Source: Phyllostachys edulis (lineage: Eukaryota > Streptophyta > Magnoliopsida > Poales > Poaceae). From it: a stretch of DNA of 64,000 nt. The notes beneath the pieces were generated by a model that was given only the letters and a program-made list of their open reading frames with translations, had not been told where the DNA came from and ran no database searches. Made by a program: the position numbers and the translations under genes. Below are positions 1 through 12,794 of this stretch, one piece after another; within the stretch, counting starts at the first letter, position 1; the number at the start of each line of letters is the position of its first letter. The stretch is from positions 46,833,058 through 46,897,057 of the forward strand of contig CM070554.1 in the NCBI GenBank assembly GCA_036346405.1. The letters run 5' to 3'.

Positions 1-63
1 TCCAATATTGTGCTGTCCATTTTATGAATGTTCTCCAATATTGTGCTGTCCATTTTATTAATG
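1..63. repeat. Short tandem duplication at window start
   Basis: A 30-bp unit beginning TCCAATATTGTGCTG occurs at 1-30 and again at 34-63, with one base difference near its end. It is a simple local duplication. Nothing shows that it belongs to the transposase gene downstream. Confidence 0.8.
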
Positions 64-643
64 CTTACTTTATTATTTGACATGTTGCCAGGAGTGTCAA
101 TTTCCCTCTCTCAAAGTATTGAAGAACGGAGGGAGGAAGAAGAGTACTGTTGATGGCTCTAGATGCTAATATGATTTGCTGAAATCTATGTAGTTGCCTT
201 GATTGTAGAGTACTGAGGCAAGTGCTACATGCCCCCTGTTCTTTTAGTTTCCTAGATCACGCTTCTCCTTCAATCCTAAATTTAATGCAACTGAGTGTTT
301 GTGTGCTCCTATTTTATTGAAGAAATACTTGGAAGTTGCAATTGCTAATCTAGTCCTATATTAGTCAATTGAGCTGCATGCCTGCATCCCTAACTTTGGG
401 GATTTCTTTTGAAAATAGTGAAGTAAAATGTTAATTCAATATGTACATGGATGATGCCAAACTACCTATTTTGTACAGGTCATTGTATTATTACTAAGAC
501 CATCAGCCCAAGTCTCCCCTACGCAGCCCCGTCCTGCTCTCTGATATGTAAGTTGTTGCATACGAATTGTTGTCTTATTACTGATTGTGGTGTCTGATAT
601 TTACAATTGATATGCATTGTTTATCGTTGTTTCGATCTGCAGC
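64..643 (+). other. Non-coding upstream region of the FAR1/MULE remnant
   Basis: I see no convincing coding sequence here. The stretch ends in a good 3' splice signal (TTTCGATCTGCAG, ending at 643), so it probably includes an intron and 5' untranslated sequence of the transposase gene that follows. No terminal inverted repeat of a Mutator-like element could be identified, so the element may begin before the window. Confidence 0.4.
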
Positions 644-3040
644 CGCATGGACGAAATGGAAGATGTTAGTAGCTTGATGCGGCCACTAGCTTTGCCTAGA
701 TCTGAACCCGAACCTGATACGGCCGATGCACAGTCTCTCATTGCGATATCGGATTGTAAAACCCCTCGGAAGGCGGCTAGCATCCCATTCTGCGTGAGTG
801 CGCGCATAATTTTTAATTTGCATGATTAATATCGTTCTAGGGCTAAATCGTCGTTACCGCTGCAAGGATCGTCATCCACACCGGTAGTTACTGAGTCTTT
901 GACACCTGTGAAGGGGATGATTTTTGAAGATGAGGACGCAGCCTTGGAGTTTTACAAAGCATACGCGCATGTTGCGGTCTTCTCCGTTCGTATTGGACAG
1001 CGGACGATTATTGATGGGGTGTTGCGATGGAGGCGGTACTATTGTGCCAGGCGTGGGTGGAAGGAAGAAAGAGGTAAGGTCAAGGTGGAGGTAAAAGCGA
1101 AGAAGACATATGAGTCTAAATTGAGTAGGTGCGGTTGTGAGGCCATGTTTGGTATCAAACGGACTAAGGACAATAAGTTCAGATTGGAGATATTTGTCGA
1201 AGTCCATAACCATGGTCTTGTGTCACCTAGTAAGCAGTACTTGATACGTTCTAATAGACAAGTAACTGAGAAGGCAAAGACTACATTGTTCGCATGCCAT
1301 CAGGCTAGCATTGGCACTTCCGGGGCATTTAGATATCTTCATCTCAGTGAGGGTGGATTTCAGAATGTAGGATGCACAAGGAGGGACTTGCAAAATTATC
1401 ATCGTACTTTGAGAGAGAGTATAAAGTCATCAGATGCTCAGATGTTTCTCGATAATCTAGCTAGAAAGAACGAGAATAATGCGGCATTTTACTTTGACTA
1501 TGTTATCGATGACAAGGGTAGATTGGTGCATGTGTTTTGGGCGGATGCGACCTCTAGGAAGAATTACGTTTATTTTGGTGAGTTGCTCTCATTCTATATG
1601 ACATATAATACAAACCAATACGATATGATATTTGCACCATTCATGGGAGTGAATAACCATGGGGATGTGTTCTATTTGGGGCTGCATTGCTGCTGAATCA
1701 GACTATTGAAACGTTCGAATGATTGTTCCGTACTTTCTTAAGATGTATGGGAGGTGTTGCCCCTAGACTTGTAATAACTGACGAAGATGCGGCCATGAAG
1801 AAGGCAATTGAGCATGTCTTACCAACTAGCACGCATAGGTTATGTATGTGGCACATATTGAATAAACTCCCAACTAAGATAAGACCAGATTTGAGGGATA
1901 ACCAAATGTTTTACAGGCGTGTCAATTCATGTGTATATCCCTCAGAAACTCTAGAAGAATTTGAGTCACAGTGGGCAGCTATTATTTCTGAGTTCGGTTT
2001 GCAAGATAATGAGTGGCTTGCTGGTCGGTATAGGATTCGTGCTTCTTGGGTACCAGCCTACTTTATGGACATACCCTTGGCAGGAATTCTTAGAACAACT
2101 TCAAGATCTGAAAGCGCCAATTCTTTTTTCAATCGCTTTATTGGTTACAAACATGCTTTGGTTGAGTTCTGGATCCGGTTCGACACTGCCGTAGAGGAAC
2201 AAAGGCAAAAGGAGCTACGAGAAGACCATGCCACCTTTCACACTAAGCCTCAGTTGAAGACACCATGGGCATTAGAGCAAAGATGGCAAAGAAGTATTCA
2301 CCCATATGGTGTTCGCTAAATTTCAGAAGGAGGTTATTGCGGCCAGGGACACGTGTGTTGTTGACAGCACGGCACAAGTATGTGACCTTAAAGTAACAGC
2401 GGTTAATGAGGATGGTAAGAAGGTGAGAAAAGTCACATGTGACACTAACACCATGATTGCCGAGTGCTCATGTATGTTGTTTCAAGACTCATGGGATTCC
2501 TTGTCGTCATATTATCCTCAGATACGAGGTGCATTGCTGAATGAGCTTCCAAGTCATTATGTTTTGAAAAGGTGGACTGCAAATTGTAAGAGGGAGGTTG
2601 TGTTTGATGAGAATGGCAATGTTTTAGAGGAAAAACCGAAAGATCCAACGGAGGAAGAAATTAAAAAGTTGGCTTCGGAGATGCGCAAGGACTTAGAAGA
2701 ATTGATACATCGAGCTACACCTTCACTACCTTACATGCAGAATGCGAGAGAGAAACTTAAGCAGTTTATGCAAGATATAAACCAAAAAATTCCTGCTCGA
2801 CCACAAAGTAGAGTGCAGGAGGTCGAATCATATCTTGGGTGTGAGATCCCTCATGACATCGATATATTGCCGCCTACAGACAATCTCACTAGAGGCAAAT
2901 GCAAGAGGAATCGGCCCGGGAGAGCAAACCAAGAAGTTGAAGGAAAGGTAGCTCAGATGTGCAGGACTTGTAATGAGCTCGGCACCCATAATACCAAGAA
3001 TCGTTCTTTAAGAAAACAAGCAAATAATGATGTAATGTAG
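644..3040 (+). pseudogene. FAR1/MULE-type transposase, frameshifted
   Basis: Remnant of a FAR1-related, Mutator-like transposase, a nuclear DNA-binding protein family that includes domesticated FHY3/FAR1 regulators. The main reading runs from about 842. A FAR1-type zinc-binding region comes first (Cys in the YYC and CGCEA motifs, HNH near 1210). The MULE transposase core follows, with ITDEDAAMKKAI near 1755-1795 and a C-x2-H motif (LCMWH) near 1840. Next come a SWIM-type CxC near 2466 and a C-terminal degenerate zinc knuckle (CRTCNELGTHN) near 2960. The frame shifts at about 1675 and about 2285, and a TGA lies at 1720-1722. The SWIM CxH half (PCRH, 2499-2510) is readable only in another frame. 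A probable 5' exon spans 644-793, with donor GTGAGT at 794 and acceptor TTCTAG ending at 840, but the phases do not match. Strongly supported as a broken gene. Whether it was mobile or a host FRS gene is unclear. Confidence 0.85.
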
Positions 3041-3992
3041 CATTTTAATTTCTTTCACTTCACTTGTGGTTCCTCTTATTACATACTAACTCAACATTTG
3101 TGTTTGTTTTATGTGGGCAGTAATTTTGGCTAGTTGTTTGTTTATCAAATGTGTTGTAACTGTGATTTTCCATCAGATTTCTGGATGCTGAAATCTCTTG
3201 ACGCTTTTGTCTGCTCTCGGCACATCAATCAGATTCTAGAGTTGAGGTATTCTGGAGCTTCTAATGCTCATGTTCTGGACTGTACCAAGGAATTCAGATT
3301 CTGGACTGTAGCTTCTAATGCTCATGTTCTAGGCACATCAATCATACATGGACATCAATCAGATTCGAGCTTGTAATGCTCATGTTCTGGGCACATCAAT
3401 CACACATGCTTTTTCATAACTTCACTCCTGCTCTGGGCACATGAATCAGATTCTGGAGCTTGTAATGCTCATGTTCTGGAATTTGTCAAGATATTTACAT
3501 AGACAAGATAGGAATTTGTCACAATCTGCTCTAGAAGCTCCAGATTTTGCCTTCTCGGCTAGGAATGTCACAATCTGCTCCCTTCACAGTGAACTCCATC
3601 AGTAGCTCCTGAAATAATCTCTTCAATGAGGTCTTAATCCTCACCGAGCAGCTCTTGTCACCTGCGTCGACATCCTGCACTTTTTCTAATACATTCCTCA
3701 TACATTCACATTCCTGATACATTCACATTTTTCTCTACAAAAGGTGCTCTTCACAGCCAGGTCCTAATATTGAATCCATTCATATAGTTGAATCCATTCA
3801 TCACACCATACATCCATTTCAGAATCCATTCATCCAGATTGAGGCATTATAATTGAATGTACAGAGGCACATATTGATTTCTGCAATGTACAGTCATAAT
3901 ATTGAATCCATTCATCACACCATACATCCATTTCAGAATCCATTCATCCAGATTACATGACAAAAGACTGGGAAGATAACAAAATCAAAATC
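3041..3992. other. Non-coding spacer rich in short diverged repeats
   Basis: I find no gene here. From about 3220 to 3490 the words GCTTCTAATGCTCATGTTCTGG and CACATCAATCAGATTC recur four or more times in a diverged, irregular order, which looks like an old local amplification between the FAR1-type transposase and the oppositely oriented GRF gene. Confidence 0.6.
3788..3954. repeat. 53-bp direct repeat pair
   Basis: A 53-bp word starting TTGAATCCATTCATCACACC is present at 3788-3840 and again, apparently identical, at 3902-3954, 114 bp apart. It lies just downstream of the 3' end of the minus-strand GRF gene and is probably a recent local duplication in its 3' flank. Confidence 0.85.
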
Positions 3993-4563
3993 TCAGTTCA
4001 CAATATTCTCAATACAAATTCCTAACAAAAAGAACAAAATTGCAACTACAACCATTTTGAACTTTTCATCTCCATCACTTGATTTCCTCAGTGCGTTGTT
4101 GATCTGGTCCAGAGAGGTCTTCATCTGCTGCAGAGAGCTCTTCATCTGCTGCAGACAGGTCTTCATCTGGTCCAGATCATCCAATACACGCTGGTCTCCG
4201 TTGCTCAGCTTGACAGGCGAATGCTCCCTTCTCTGCTGTTCCACCAGACGCAACCGACTCAAATGATTCATGTATTGATCTCTCCACATGAATGTGTCGC
4301 ACGTCCCCAAATACATCTGGACGAACCAAAATGTATAAACCCAAATTTGAACATCAAAAGTAATAGCAAAGGGAGTTTCTTACCCCCTCGTTCCTAGGGC
4401 ATTTGAAGTACTCTTTTCCTTGATTCTTCGAGCTCCCCGACACGGCCCATATCATCTACACGTCGCACTTGGGGCAAGGCATGAGAGGGAGCCCACTGCT
4501 AGGCGCTCTCGCCGTCGATGACAACTCGGAGTACGCCTCCCCGCGATTCTTCGTCTTCTCCAT
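3993..4563 (-). pseudogene. GRF zinc-finger protein with heptad repeat and C-terminal membrane segment
   Basis: Two exons: 4563-4384 and 4316-3993, joined in phase 0 across a 67-bp intron (donor GTAAGA, acceptor CCAG). The predicted protein has a GRF-type zinc-binding module with Cys 30, 33, 55 and 66 followed by F-x-W (TFMW). Four heptads follow at about residues 110-137 (QMKTCLQ, QMKSSLQ, QMKTSLD, QINNALR), which look like a coiled coil. A hydrophobic C-terminal stretch (MVVVAILFFLLGICI) ends five residues before the stop, as in a tail-anchored protein. A TAG at 4456-4458, codon 36, interrupts the zinc finger, so this copy is probably dead unless the ATG at 4316 is used to make a 107-residue protein. 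Such small GRF proteins are common in grasses, often near transposons, and their function is not established. The converging arrangement with the FAR1-type transposase could mean that both belong to one element. That is inference. Confidence 0.7.
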
Positions 4564-4982
4564 GGTTCGGCAACACGCGGACCTAACCCTAGAGTCGATT
4601 TCGCGGAGGGGAGGCGCATGGACCTAACCCTATAGTCGATTTGTGGGAGGGGAGCCCTGGTAGGAGCGCAAGGTAAGGCGGCGTCGGCGGCGAGTTGCTC
4701 AAAGGATGGAGAAGCACCGCCACGCTCGACGACGAGAGTGGATTTGGCTGATACGGCTGCGTGGGTGGGGAACAACCGCCGCTAGGGCTGCGTGGGTGGG
4801 GAGCGAGCGCCACACAAAAAGAAGTGGGCGATGCGCGGGGCCGAACGAAAAAAGCCAAGCTCACATGACGTCAAGGCCTTCGCACAAGGCAGCGACGTGG
4901 CCGTCGGATTTCGAACGGAGCGCCCGGATTCGATTTGTTCACTTGTGCACAAAGGAGCTCTTGTTCACCAGATACGCCCCCT
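4564..4982 (-). other. GC-rich 5' flank of the GRF gene
   Basis: GC-rich sequence with several unsupported open frames on both strands. It lies immediately upstream of the GRF gene start and probably holds its promoter and 5' untranslated region. Its right edge, at about 4982, is an abrupt junction with decayed retrotransposon sequence that reappears at about 10074. Confidence 0.4.
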
Positions 4983-7508
4983 TTAAATTGTGTAGTAGGT
5001 TCCCTCTAAAATAAAGTGGTTGTTGTAGCGAGGGTGTAAGAATTTGATATACACTTAATTGAGGATGAGATGATAAAGGAGTATGTAACATTTTGGTGAG
5101 CCTTTGGGAGCTTTATAAAGGAAGAGTTGACGATAACGAATCTTGTTAAGAGTGAATTATTCTTGATGTTAGTAAGATTGTTCATAAGAGATTCTAACTT
5201 ATTGGAGTGGTGATGATTCTCCTGGAGAGAAAGTAAGTTTATTGCCTTTCGAAATATCGGTTAAAAGAAATGTTTGGAGTTTTGCATTCGTGGTCTTTTG
5301 GGAGTTCATGATTTATGTAGTAGATGAAATTAGTTTGAGCAATGTGACGTATTGGAAGGTTCTATTTGGTTCTTAAGTGATTAATGTGACTTGGTTTTAA
5401 AAGCACTTCTTGTTTGGGTTGGCAAGTAATGATGTAATCAAAGAAAATTACTTTCTTTGTTAACGGAAAATATGTACCATAAGTATTTGACTGTTTCTCT
5501 TGGTCTCGTGCTCACTTCGAGGAGCAACGTTTTTCTTGTGCGTTGATACTTGTTTTTGTTTGTTTCTTCCTTTTGAGAAAGGAATTAACCAACTTGTGTT
5601 GCCAAGTTTTATAAAGTGTATTATAGCGACTGGTTGGGGGTGGACAAGTATATGGTAGTGGTGAAATTTTATGAATCAATCTAGTTGAAGAACAGTAGAA
5701 GGTGAATTGGTTTTGACCTATAACTCTTAGAGAGAATTCTATTTAAATGGAATGCTGGTCGATGGACTACATTTGATTAGTGTTACAACTAGTGGAACTA
5801 TGGCGAATTATAATCTAAGAACCTTCGTCCATGTTGGAATGATGGGATTAACGAAAGTATGGAATCTTGATAAAATTATTAGAGTATCACGATTGGGTAA
5901 TTAACTTTATGAGGTTGTGTAGGTGATTTATGATGGTGTGGTTTAATGAGTGGGATTTAGCAATGTAATTTAATCATTATGGCAATTAAAGAGACAACAG
6001 AATTGTGAAGTCGTTGTCAAGTATGACCTCGGCTTCAGTGAGTAATCCTTTGGGAGTTAGAACCTTTCTAAAGATAATTTGGTCGATAATATGTTTACAT
6101 GTCGGTGCTAATGATTGAGTATGTTTGGATTGTGTGAATTTTAGTCTTCAGATTTGAGAGTTTCAGATCGCTTACCCGGATTATATTTGTGGGAGCCTTG
6201 GGAATTGAATTGTGGATTGGTGATCTATACTAGGCCCTTAGTTGCTCAATGACCGTGTAGAAGTAGTAGAATAAAAAGTGGATTTCAATAGTGTGACGAT
6301 CTTTGATAGGCCCTTTTCGTTGTAATAAATGAGAGTGTCTTGTTGAGAAGTTCCAGCTTGATTATCCCTAATGTAATGAGATGATGTGGTTGTGGGTGAA
6401 AGGTCTTTATTATGTGTTGGGAACCATTTGTCAAATAATTCCTTTGGTATCGGAGTGGACTAGAGAATCCATCTGTGGATTAGTAGAGTCCCTTTAAATA
6501 AGTGTGTTTTATCTTTTGGTTTGAAGATCGCTTTTGGGGTTGTCGCTAAGAGGAAGGAAGCAGTGATGATTTAGAAACCCATGATCCGGGAGAAGATTTA
6601 TTTCTTAAATGAATATCTGAGAAAAGAATGTTTTCCTAGTAGAGAAGTGCTCTCTTGATTCTTGTTTGAGTTGGATTTTTTTATGATGGAGATCATGTAC
6701 AATTTGAGATGACTTATGTTGACAAGGTGGTTCTGTCCGGTTTAGGAAAATAAATGTAGTATTTGATTTGGGCATTAGAGCGAATTCTCTTTTGGCTTAT
6801 GTGGTGTTTAGTGGCAAACTACCGAGTTGGAAGGATGGAAGGTTTTCGTGAAGAATCTCTGATTTTGGATTTGAGTGTTGGAGGAAAGTTGGAATTGCAT
6901 TGTGAGTCCTTTGTTTTCAGTTGAATCTGATTATTAAAGTTTGATTAAAATAAGTTGTGTGGCGCGTCCCTGCTTAATGGAGGATCTCCTTGTTATGATA
7001 AAGAGATCGGCTGAGAGATGGCACAAGAGTTCCATATGTTTATGTGCAAATTTTGTAGTTTGGTACCAAAGGGAAGGATAGCTCAAGGTACATTGGGTTG
7101 TTTTCGAAGTTGTGGGGATGTTTGAAGTTGGCAAATCGCTAGAACCATATTGAGTCCATGCGTAGGGTACGCATCGTCTTGTTTGTTCCAGGGCTGAGTG
7201 AGTACTAGGGAGGTCCAAAGTTTGAAGTTTCGTGGGAGCCGCTGACCTTTAAGTAGCATCTCGTGCGTTTTCTAGAGAGGTCAGAGCGAGTGCTGAGGCA
7301 CAAATCGTTGGTTTGCGTCAAGGTGCCTTTGGCCCAATAGTCCGAGAGAGAGGTGACTTGGGAGTTGGAGTCTCGCTTGTGCAAGCTCATATCCAGAATT
7401 ATCCACAGCAGGTGCATGGTAATGTCAGTAAGTTTTTTAGCTGTGTTTATTCTTTGATGTTAAGCGTGGATAGAATTCGGGGTCGAATTTAGTTTAAGGG
7501 GGGTAGAA
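4983..7508 (+). mobile_element. Decayed chromovirus gypsy internal region, copy 1
   Basis: This block is homologous to 10074-12794. Shared landmarks include TTAAATTGTGTAGTAGG at its start and a long match near 5500/10757. Copy 2 has about 170 bp extra near 10580-10750. No long frame survives. A relic of the pol C-terminus is readable at about 7255-7410 (LERSERVLRHKSL, then EREVTWELESRL), the pattern found at the integrase end/chromodomain of Tekay/Del-type chromoviruses. A polypurine tract (TTTAAGGGGGGTAGA) abuts the LTR at 7509. The left end is truncated at 4983. Confidence 0.7.
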
Positions 7509-9017
7509 TGTAATACCCCAGATGGATTCGAAAGAGTATTCGAGAGAGAATATTTAAATTGGGGAGAAGGACCAATTAGAAAAAGTGTTTTAACAGGAGA
7601 TTAGAGGGGGTTTATGCCTAATTTGGACAACTTTGGTCAGGGCTTCCGCCCACAAAGATTTAGGCCCAAGGGGAAGGGGCAGCTGACCACATAAGAAGGA
7701 GAGGGGGCAACCCTAAGGTTGCTACAGTATCACGGCTACAGTACCACCGCCGTGCTACAGTGCCACGCCGTACTACAGTGCCCTCCCACCCCTAGCTTTC
7801 GCTGCCGGCCAAGAAGGAGGAAGGGAGAAGCCTCCTCGGGTGCTGCCGGCCAAGGAAGAGAAAGGAAGAAGAAGGAGGGGAAAGAAGGGAGAAAGGAAAG
7901 GGAGAGATCGCGACCTCGGTTCGTGATCTTCAGCGGTTCTTCAAGGGTAAACCCCAATTCCCCTTTGATTAGTGTTGTTTTTGATTAATTTATCAATGTC
8001 GGTATTAGATCTGTTTAGCACAGATAGGGTTGGCCGACATGTTTGAGGATTTTAACGGTAGAATCTGTTTTGTGCACCTCCTAGAGAGTTGTAGGTGACG
8101 TCGATACCTTTCCGTAGAGTGCTAGATCATGTCGTTTGGATGAGCGGTTCAAAAGTTACGAATTGTTTAGCGTTGCTATTCTACAATTCTGTAATCTTTC
8201 TGACATATAATGGAAATTGAACTGTAGAGGATAGTTAATTGAATTTTTAGGAGATCTCACTATAACGAAAGATGTAGATAATTGTCTCATCTTTCTAGAA
8301 AGCTAAAGATCATGAAATTTGGATAAATATACTGAAAGTTATGATACTTTTAAAGTCACTGTCCAGAATCCTGACGTGAATTTGCAGTTCTGTAAACCTG
8401 CTTGGTATGGGTGGTAGATGGCCAAATCAGGAAGGATCACCAACTAGGTTTAGTTGGAGTTTTTGATAAGCTTTCCAGAAAGTATAAGAACACTCCATTT
8501 GGACCTCTATACTAAAAGATATGAAGTTTTGTTTATGTTATTATTGCCAGTTATTGTACTTGCTGAGTCTTGGGACTCACTCTTGCTTTGTTGTGTTTTT
8601 AGGTACTCCTCGTACGAACGACATGCATGGGAGGGAATAAATCTAAGAATTGTGCACACAGTCATGGTTCACACATATTGAATAAAATTGGATATTGGAT
8701 TTAATTTTGAGTAAATTGCTTAAAGGATTCCTTTTATGGTTACGCCTTATGCTTGGAATAAATTGTAATAGCGTTGATTATATGGATATGGATGCCCTAT
8801 TGATTACTTATAGTTGATCAGCATATTTCTGGACATTCTTTGATAATTCGTTACAACTAGTTGTTTGGAATATTGAATGATGTTTATTAAACCGTTGAAC
8901 CTCCGGTATTGCCAACTATACAAAGGAGGTTCTACCGAAATTTAGAGAAATGTCTTAGGTTTAGTTTATTACATTTTTTAGTAGCATTCCAGGCTCATGT
9001 TGGGTTAGGGTGTTACA
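7509..9017 (+). repeat. Chromovirus LTR 1, internally deleted
   Basis: It begins TGTAATACCCC just after a polypurine tract and ends GGGTGTTACA, the mirrored termini shared by LTR2, S3 and S4. At 1509 bp it is about 0.7-1 kb shorter than the other copies, having lost among other parts the stem-loop array seen at 14468-14696. Landmarks shared with LTR2 are the TGCTGAGTCTT...GACTCAC segment near 8560 and the TTTTTAGGTAC segment near 8595. Four CTACAGT words lie at about 7721-7785. Confidence 0.8.
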
Positions 9018-12000
9018 TTTAGAAGAGTTGTTCTCTTCTTTGAATTTGGTCAACTCTTGTCCAGTTGTGACTGATGAGTTTCTCTTGGGTTATTAGTTCA
9101 TTGCGGTTGATGGGTTGCTTTGAGAAAGGATAGTGTGTTTCAATTGGGCTGAATTTCTCCTGTAAAGCAATCATTGTTTTCCCAACCGATGAGTTATTCT
9201 TGCGGCTGGTGAACTTGGTTGATGGTCAAGTTTGACCTTTATATTGATGTTTTGTCTTTCTCATGGGAAAACTTGATCCATTTATTTGCTTGATGTTTTT
9301 GGGTTAATGAAATTTTCCTTTTGCAAGTCCTTTAGTACGTGGAGGCTTTTACTCAATGTGTCTCTCTTGGGTATTTTGAGTGTTGAAGATTAATGGTTCT
9401 TCCTAATGAAAGAAGTTGTAGCGGTGTTTTGTCATGATAAGATGAGATGTTATAATCAAAGCACTTAATGAATATGATATGGATTATCAAGATTGGGTTG
9501 CAGTGTGTGCATGATCGATCTTAGCTAATGAATATGAAAGGAAAGTTGAATAAGTTGAGGTTGTCCTCTAGTAGTTTTTGATGAGCTGTGACTATGAGTA
9601 TAACTATATTTAGTCAGAATCAATAGAGTTATTAAGAAGTGTGGAACATTGATGAAATGGTTGATCAATAGAATTGTTTAGTTTGCTAAACTTATTGGAT
9701 TATTTGGTCTCAATGGATTAATCTAACTACGCAACAAGAGAAAAATAAGGAGGTGTTCGACTGTGGTCTTAGTAGATAATAATATGGGGTTTTCTTTAAT
9801 TGACTATTTGATGATCTTATTTATGCTCGTGGGAATACAAATAGAGGAATGACCATCAATTCGTCCATAATTGAATAATCATCAATGGGTTATGATAACC
9901 TCCAGATTAGAATTAGAGTGTACTAAATTGGTGTGAGCGTTCCTAATAAGTGAAAGGTTGAAAGTCAAAAGTGATTTACTCATGTGTGTTTCATGGGGAT
10001 GACCTGTGTTTGCATGATGGTGAAATTGTCGGATAATAGTATGCGTTTGATGAGAGGACTTTGGAATATCGTCTTAAATTATGTAGTAGGTCCCCTCTAA
10101 GATAAAGTGGTTGTTGCAATGAGATTGTAAGAATTTGGTATACTCTCAATTGAGGATGATATGATAAAGTGGTATGTAATACTTTGGTAAGCCGTTAGGA
10201 GCTTTATAAAGGAAGAGTTGACAATAACGAATCTTGTTAAGAGTGAATTATTCTTGATATTAGTAAGATTGTCGATAATAGAATGTGACGCGTTGGAGTG
10301 GTAATGATTCTTCTAGAGAGGAAGTAAGTTGATTGCTTTTCGTAATACCGGTTAAATGAAATGTTTGGAGTTTTGCATACGTGCTCTTTTGGGAGATCAT
10401 GATTTATGTAGTAGATGAGATTAGTTGAGCAATGTGACGTATGGAAAGTTTCTGTTTGGTTTCTAAGTGATTAATTTGATTTGATTTTAAAGGCATTTCT
10501 TGCATGGGATGGTAAGTAATGTTGTAATCAAAGAAAATTGCTTTCTTTGTTAACGGAAAATGTGTGCCCTAAGTATTTGAGGTTGGAGTTAAGAACTGTA
10601 ATCTACAACTTTTCTGTTGTTACAGCTTAAAAGTTTCTTGGGTTTCCATAGCAATGTTTTATTTTGATTTATGGGGATTTGGAAGTTCCTTCGGTGGGAC
10701 ATGTGCCCTCATCTCATGGACTCAGATTTTGTTTTTTTGAGATCATTAATATTTGATTGTTTCTCTTGGTCTCGTACTCACCCGAGGAGCAACGTTTTCT
10801 TGTGCGTTGAAACTTGTATTTGTTTGTTTCTTCCTTTTGAGAAAGGAATTAACCAACTTGTGTTGCCAAAGTCTTATAAAGTGTAGAACGTCGATCGTTG
10901 GTGGTGGACAAGTATATGATAGTGGTGAAATCTTGGGAACCAAGCTATTTGAAGAGCAGTAGATAGTGATTCGGTTTTGACCTATAACACCTGGAGAGGG
11001 TTCTAGCTAAATGGAATGTTTGTCGATGAAATACAATTGATTGGTGTTACAACTAGTGGGACGTATGGCAAATTATGATCCAATATCCTTTGTTTGAATC
11101 TTGGTCAATCAGTTAGGGTATTGCGAATGTGTATATTGTGGTTGTGTAACTGAATTGGATTGGTGTGGATTAGAGGAGGTCCAAGATTGGTAAAATAAAT
11201 CGCCTTGGGGCGGTTACGTGATGAGTGAGGAATGTTGACATTAATAACTGAGGTTATTGTTGAGCTGTGTGAAATTTTAGTCATCAGATCTGAGGGTTAC
11301 AGATCAAGTATACCGGAAGTTCAGTGTGGAATTCTTAAAGGGGGAATTCGGGCTTGGCATTTTTATACTAGCATCTTAGTTTCCCATTATTAGGTTCCAA
11401 GAGTTATGGTGATCTTTGATAGGATCTTTTGGATGCAATAAATGAGGGTGTATGCGGTGAATTTCAAATTGATTATCCTTAAAAGATTGAGGTGATGTGA
11501 TTGTAGCTGAAATCTATATTGAGGTGTGTTGGGAATTCCTTTGGTAGAGAAGGTGATCACATTATGTTATTGTGGATTGGAAGACTCTCTTCCTAGATGT
11601 GGATTTCGTGTTCAGTTTGAGCATAGATTTGAGGCTTGCCAAATTAAAAGAAATGAATTAGTGTGTTATGCGGTGATTTGGAATCTCATGATTTAAGAGA
11701 AAGTTGAATTCTTAAAAGAAAGTTTGAGAAAAAAAAGGGGTTGTACTCTCGGATGATGAAATATTATCCTGGTTTTTATTTGAGCCTTGTCTCTATGACA
11801 GGTGCCAATTATAAATTGAGTTGATTCATCTTGGTATGCATGGTTCTTTTCAGTTAAGACAAAGAAAGGAAATGGTTGTTCTTTCAATTGATGATCATTT
11901 TGGAATTGACAGTTAAGAGAATGAGTTAGTGTGATGATTTGGAAGCCCATGATTTGGGAAAGGATTTATTTCTTAAAAGAACTTCTAAAAAAAAGTTTTC

Positions 12001-12794
12001 TCGAGTATAGAAGTGCTCAATTGGTTCTTGTATGAGTTGGGTTTTTATGATGGAGATCATGTACAATTTGATCTGACTTTATGATCGGCAAGGTGGTTCT
12101 TTCCGGTTCAGGAGTATAAATGAAGTGTTTGATTTAGGCATTTGAGCGAATTCTCTGTTGGCTTATGTGGTGTTTATTCACAAAGTGCTTAGTTGGAATA
12201 TGAAAAGGTTTTCTTGATGAATCGTCGAGTTTGGATTTGAGTGTTTTGGAGGAAGGTTGATTAAGTTGTGTTGCGCGTCCCTGCTTAACGAAGTTTCTCC
12301 TTGTTAAGATGAAGAAATCGATTGAGAAATAGGACAAGTGTTCCGTGTGTGTTCTGCTTGTTGCGTGCGTTTTCAACAGTTGTGGGGATTAGGAAGTTAG
12401 CATATCGCTCTGATCGTCTCGGGTCCATACGCTAATTACGCAACGTTTGGTATGTTCTGGTGCTGAGTGAGTACCTGAGAGGTCCGCGGCTTGGGATTAC
12501 GTTAGAGCCGTTGGTCAACGAGTAAGATCCTAGCTTTGAGTCCTGTGTGTTGAGAGAACCTGTCAAGGTCGAGACGAGTGTTGAGGCGTAGATGTGGGTA
12601 TCCATCAAATGTGATGTGGTCCCATAATTCCAAGAGGAAAACGACTTGGGAATAAGAGTCTCGCATGCGCGAGCAGCATCCGAATCTATTCACGACTAGT
12701 ACGTGTTGTTTGTTATTTTGTTTCAGTGGCAGATGTTCTTTTGTTTAATTCGTCATTTAGAATTCGAGGTCGAATTCTGTTAAGGGGTTTAGAA
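9018..12794 (+). mobile_element. Decayed chromovirus gypsy internal region, copy 2
   Basis: Internal sequence between LTR1 and LTR2. The first kilobase (9018-10073) is missing from copy 1, and the rest matches it. No primer-binding site follows LTR1, so the 5' part of the internal region is deleted. A pol C-terminal relic is readable at about 12545-12690, ending REQHPNLF and containing one in-frame stop. The tract just before LTR2 reads TTAAGGGGTTTAGAA, a degraded polypurine tract. I see no intact gene. Confidence 0.7.

Noticed and set aside
899..3040. Functional host FHY3/FAR1 regulator
   Set aside because: Several frameshifts, an in-frame stop and a disrupted SWIM finger make a working protein unlikely.
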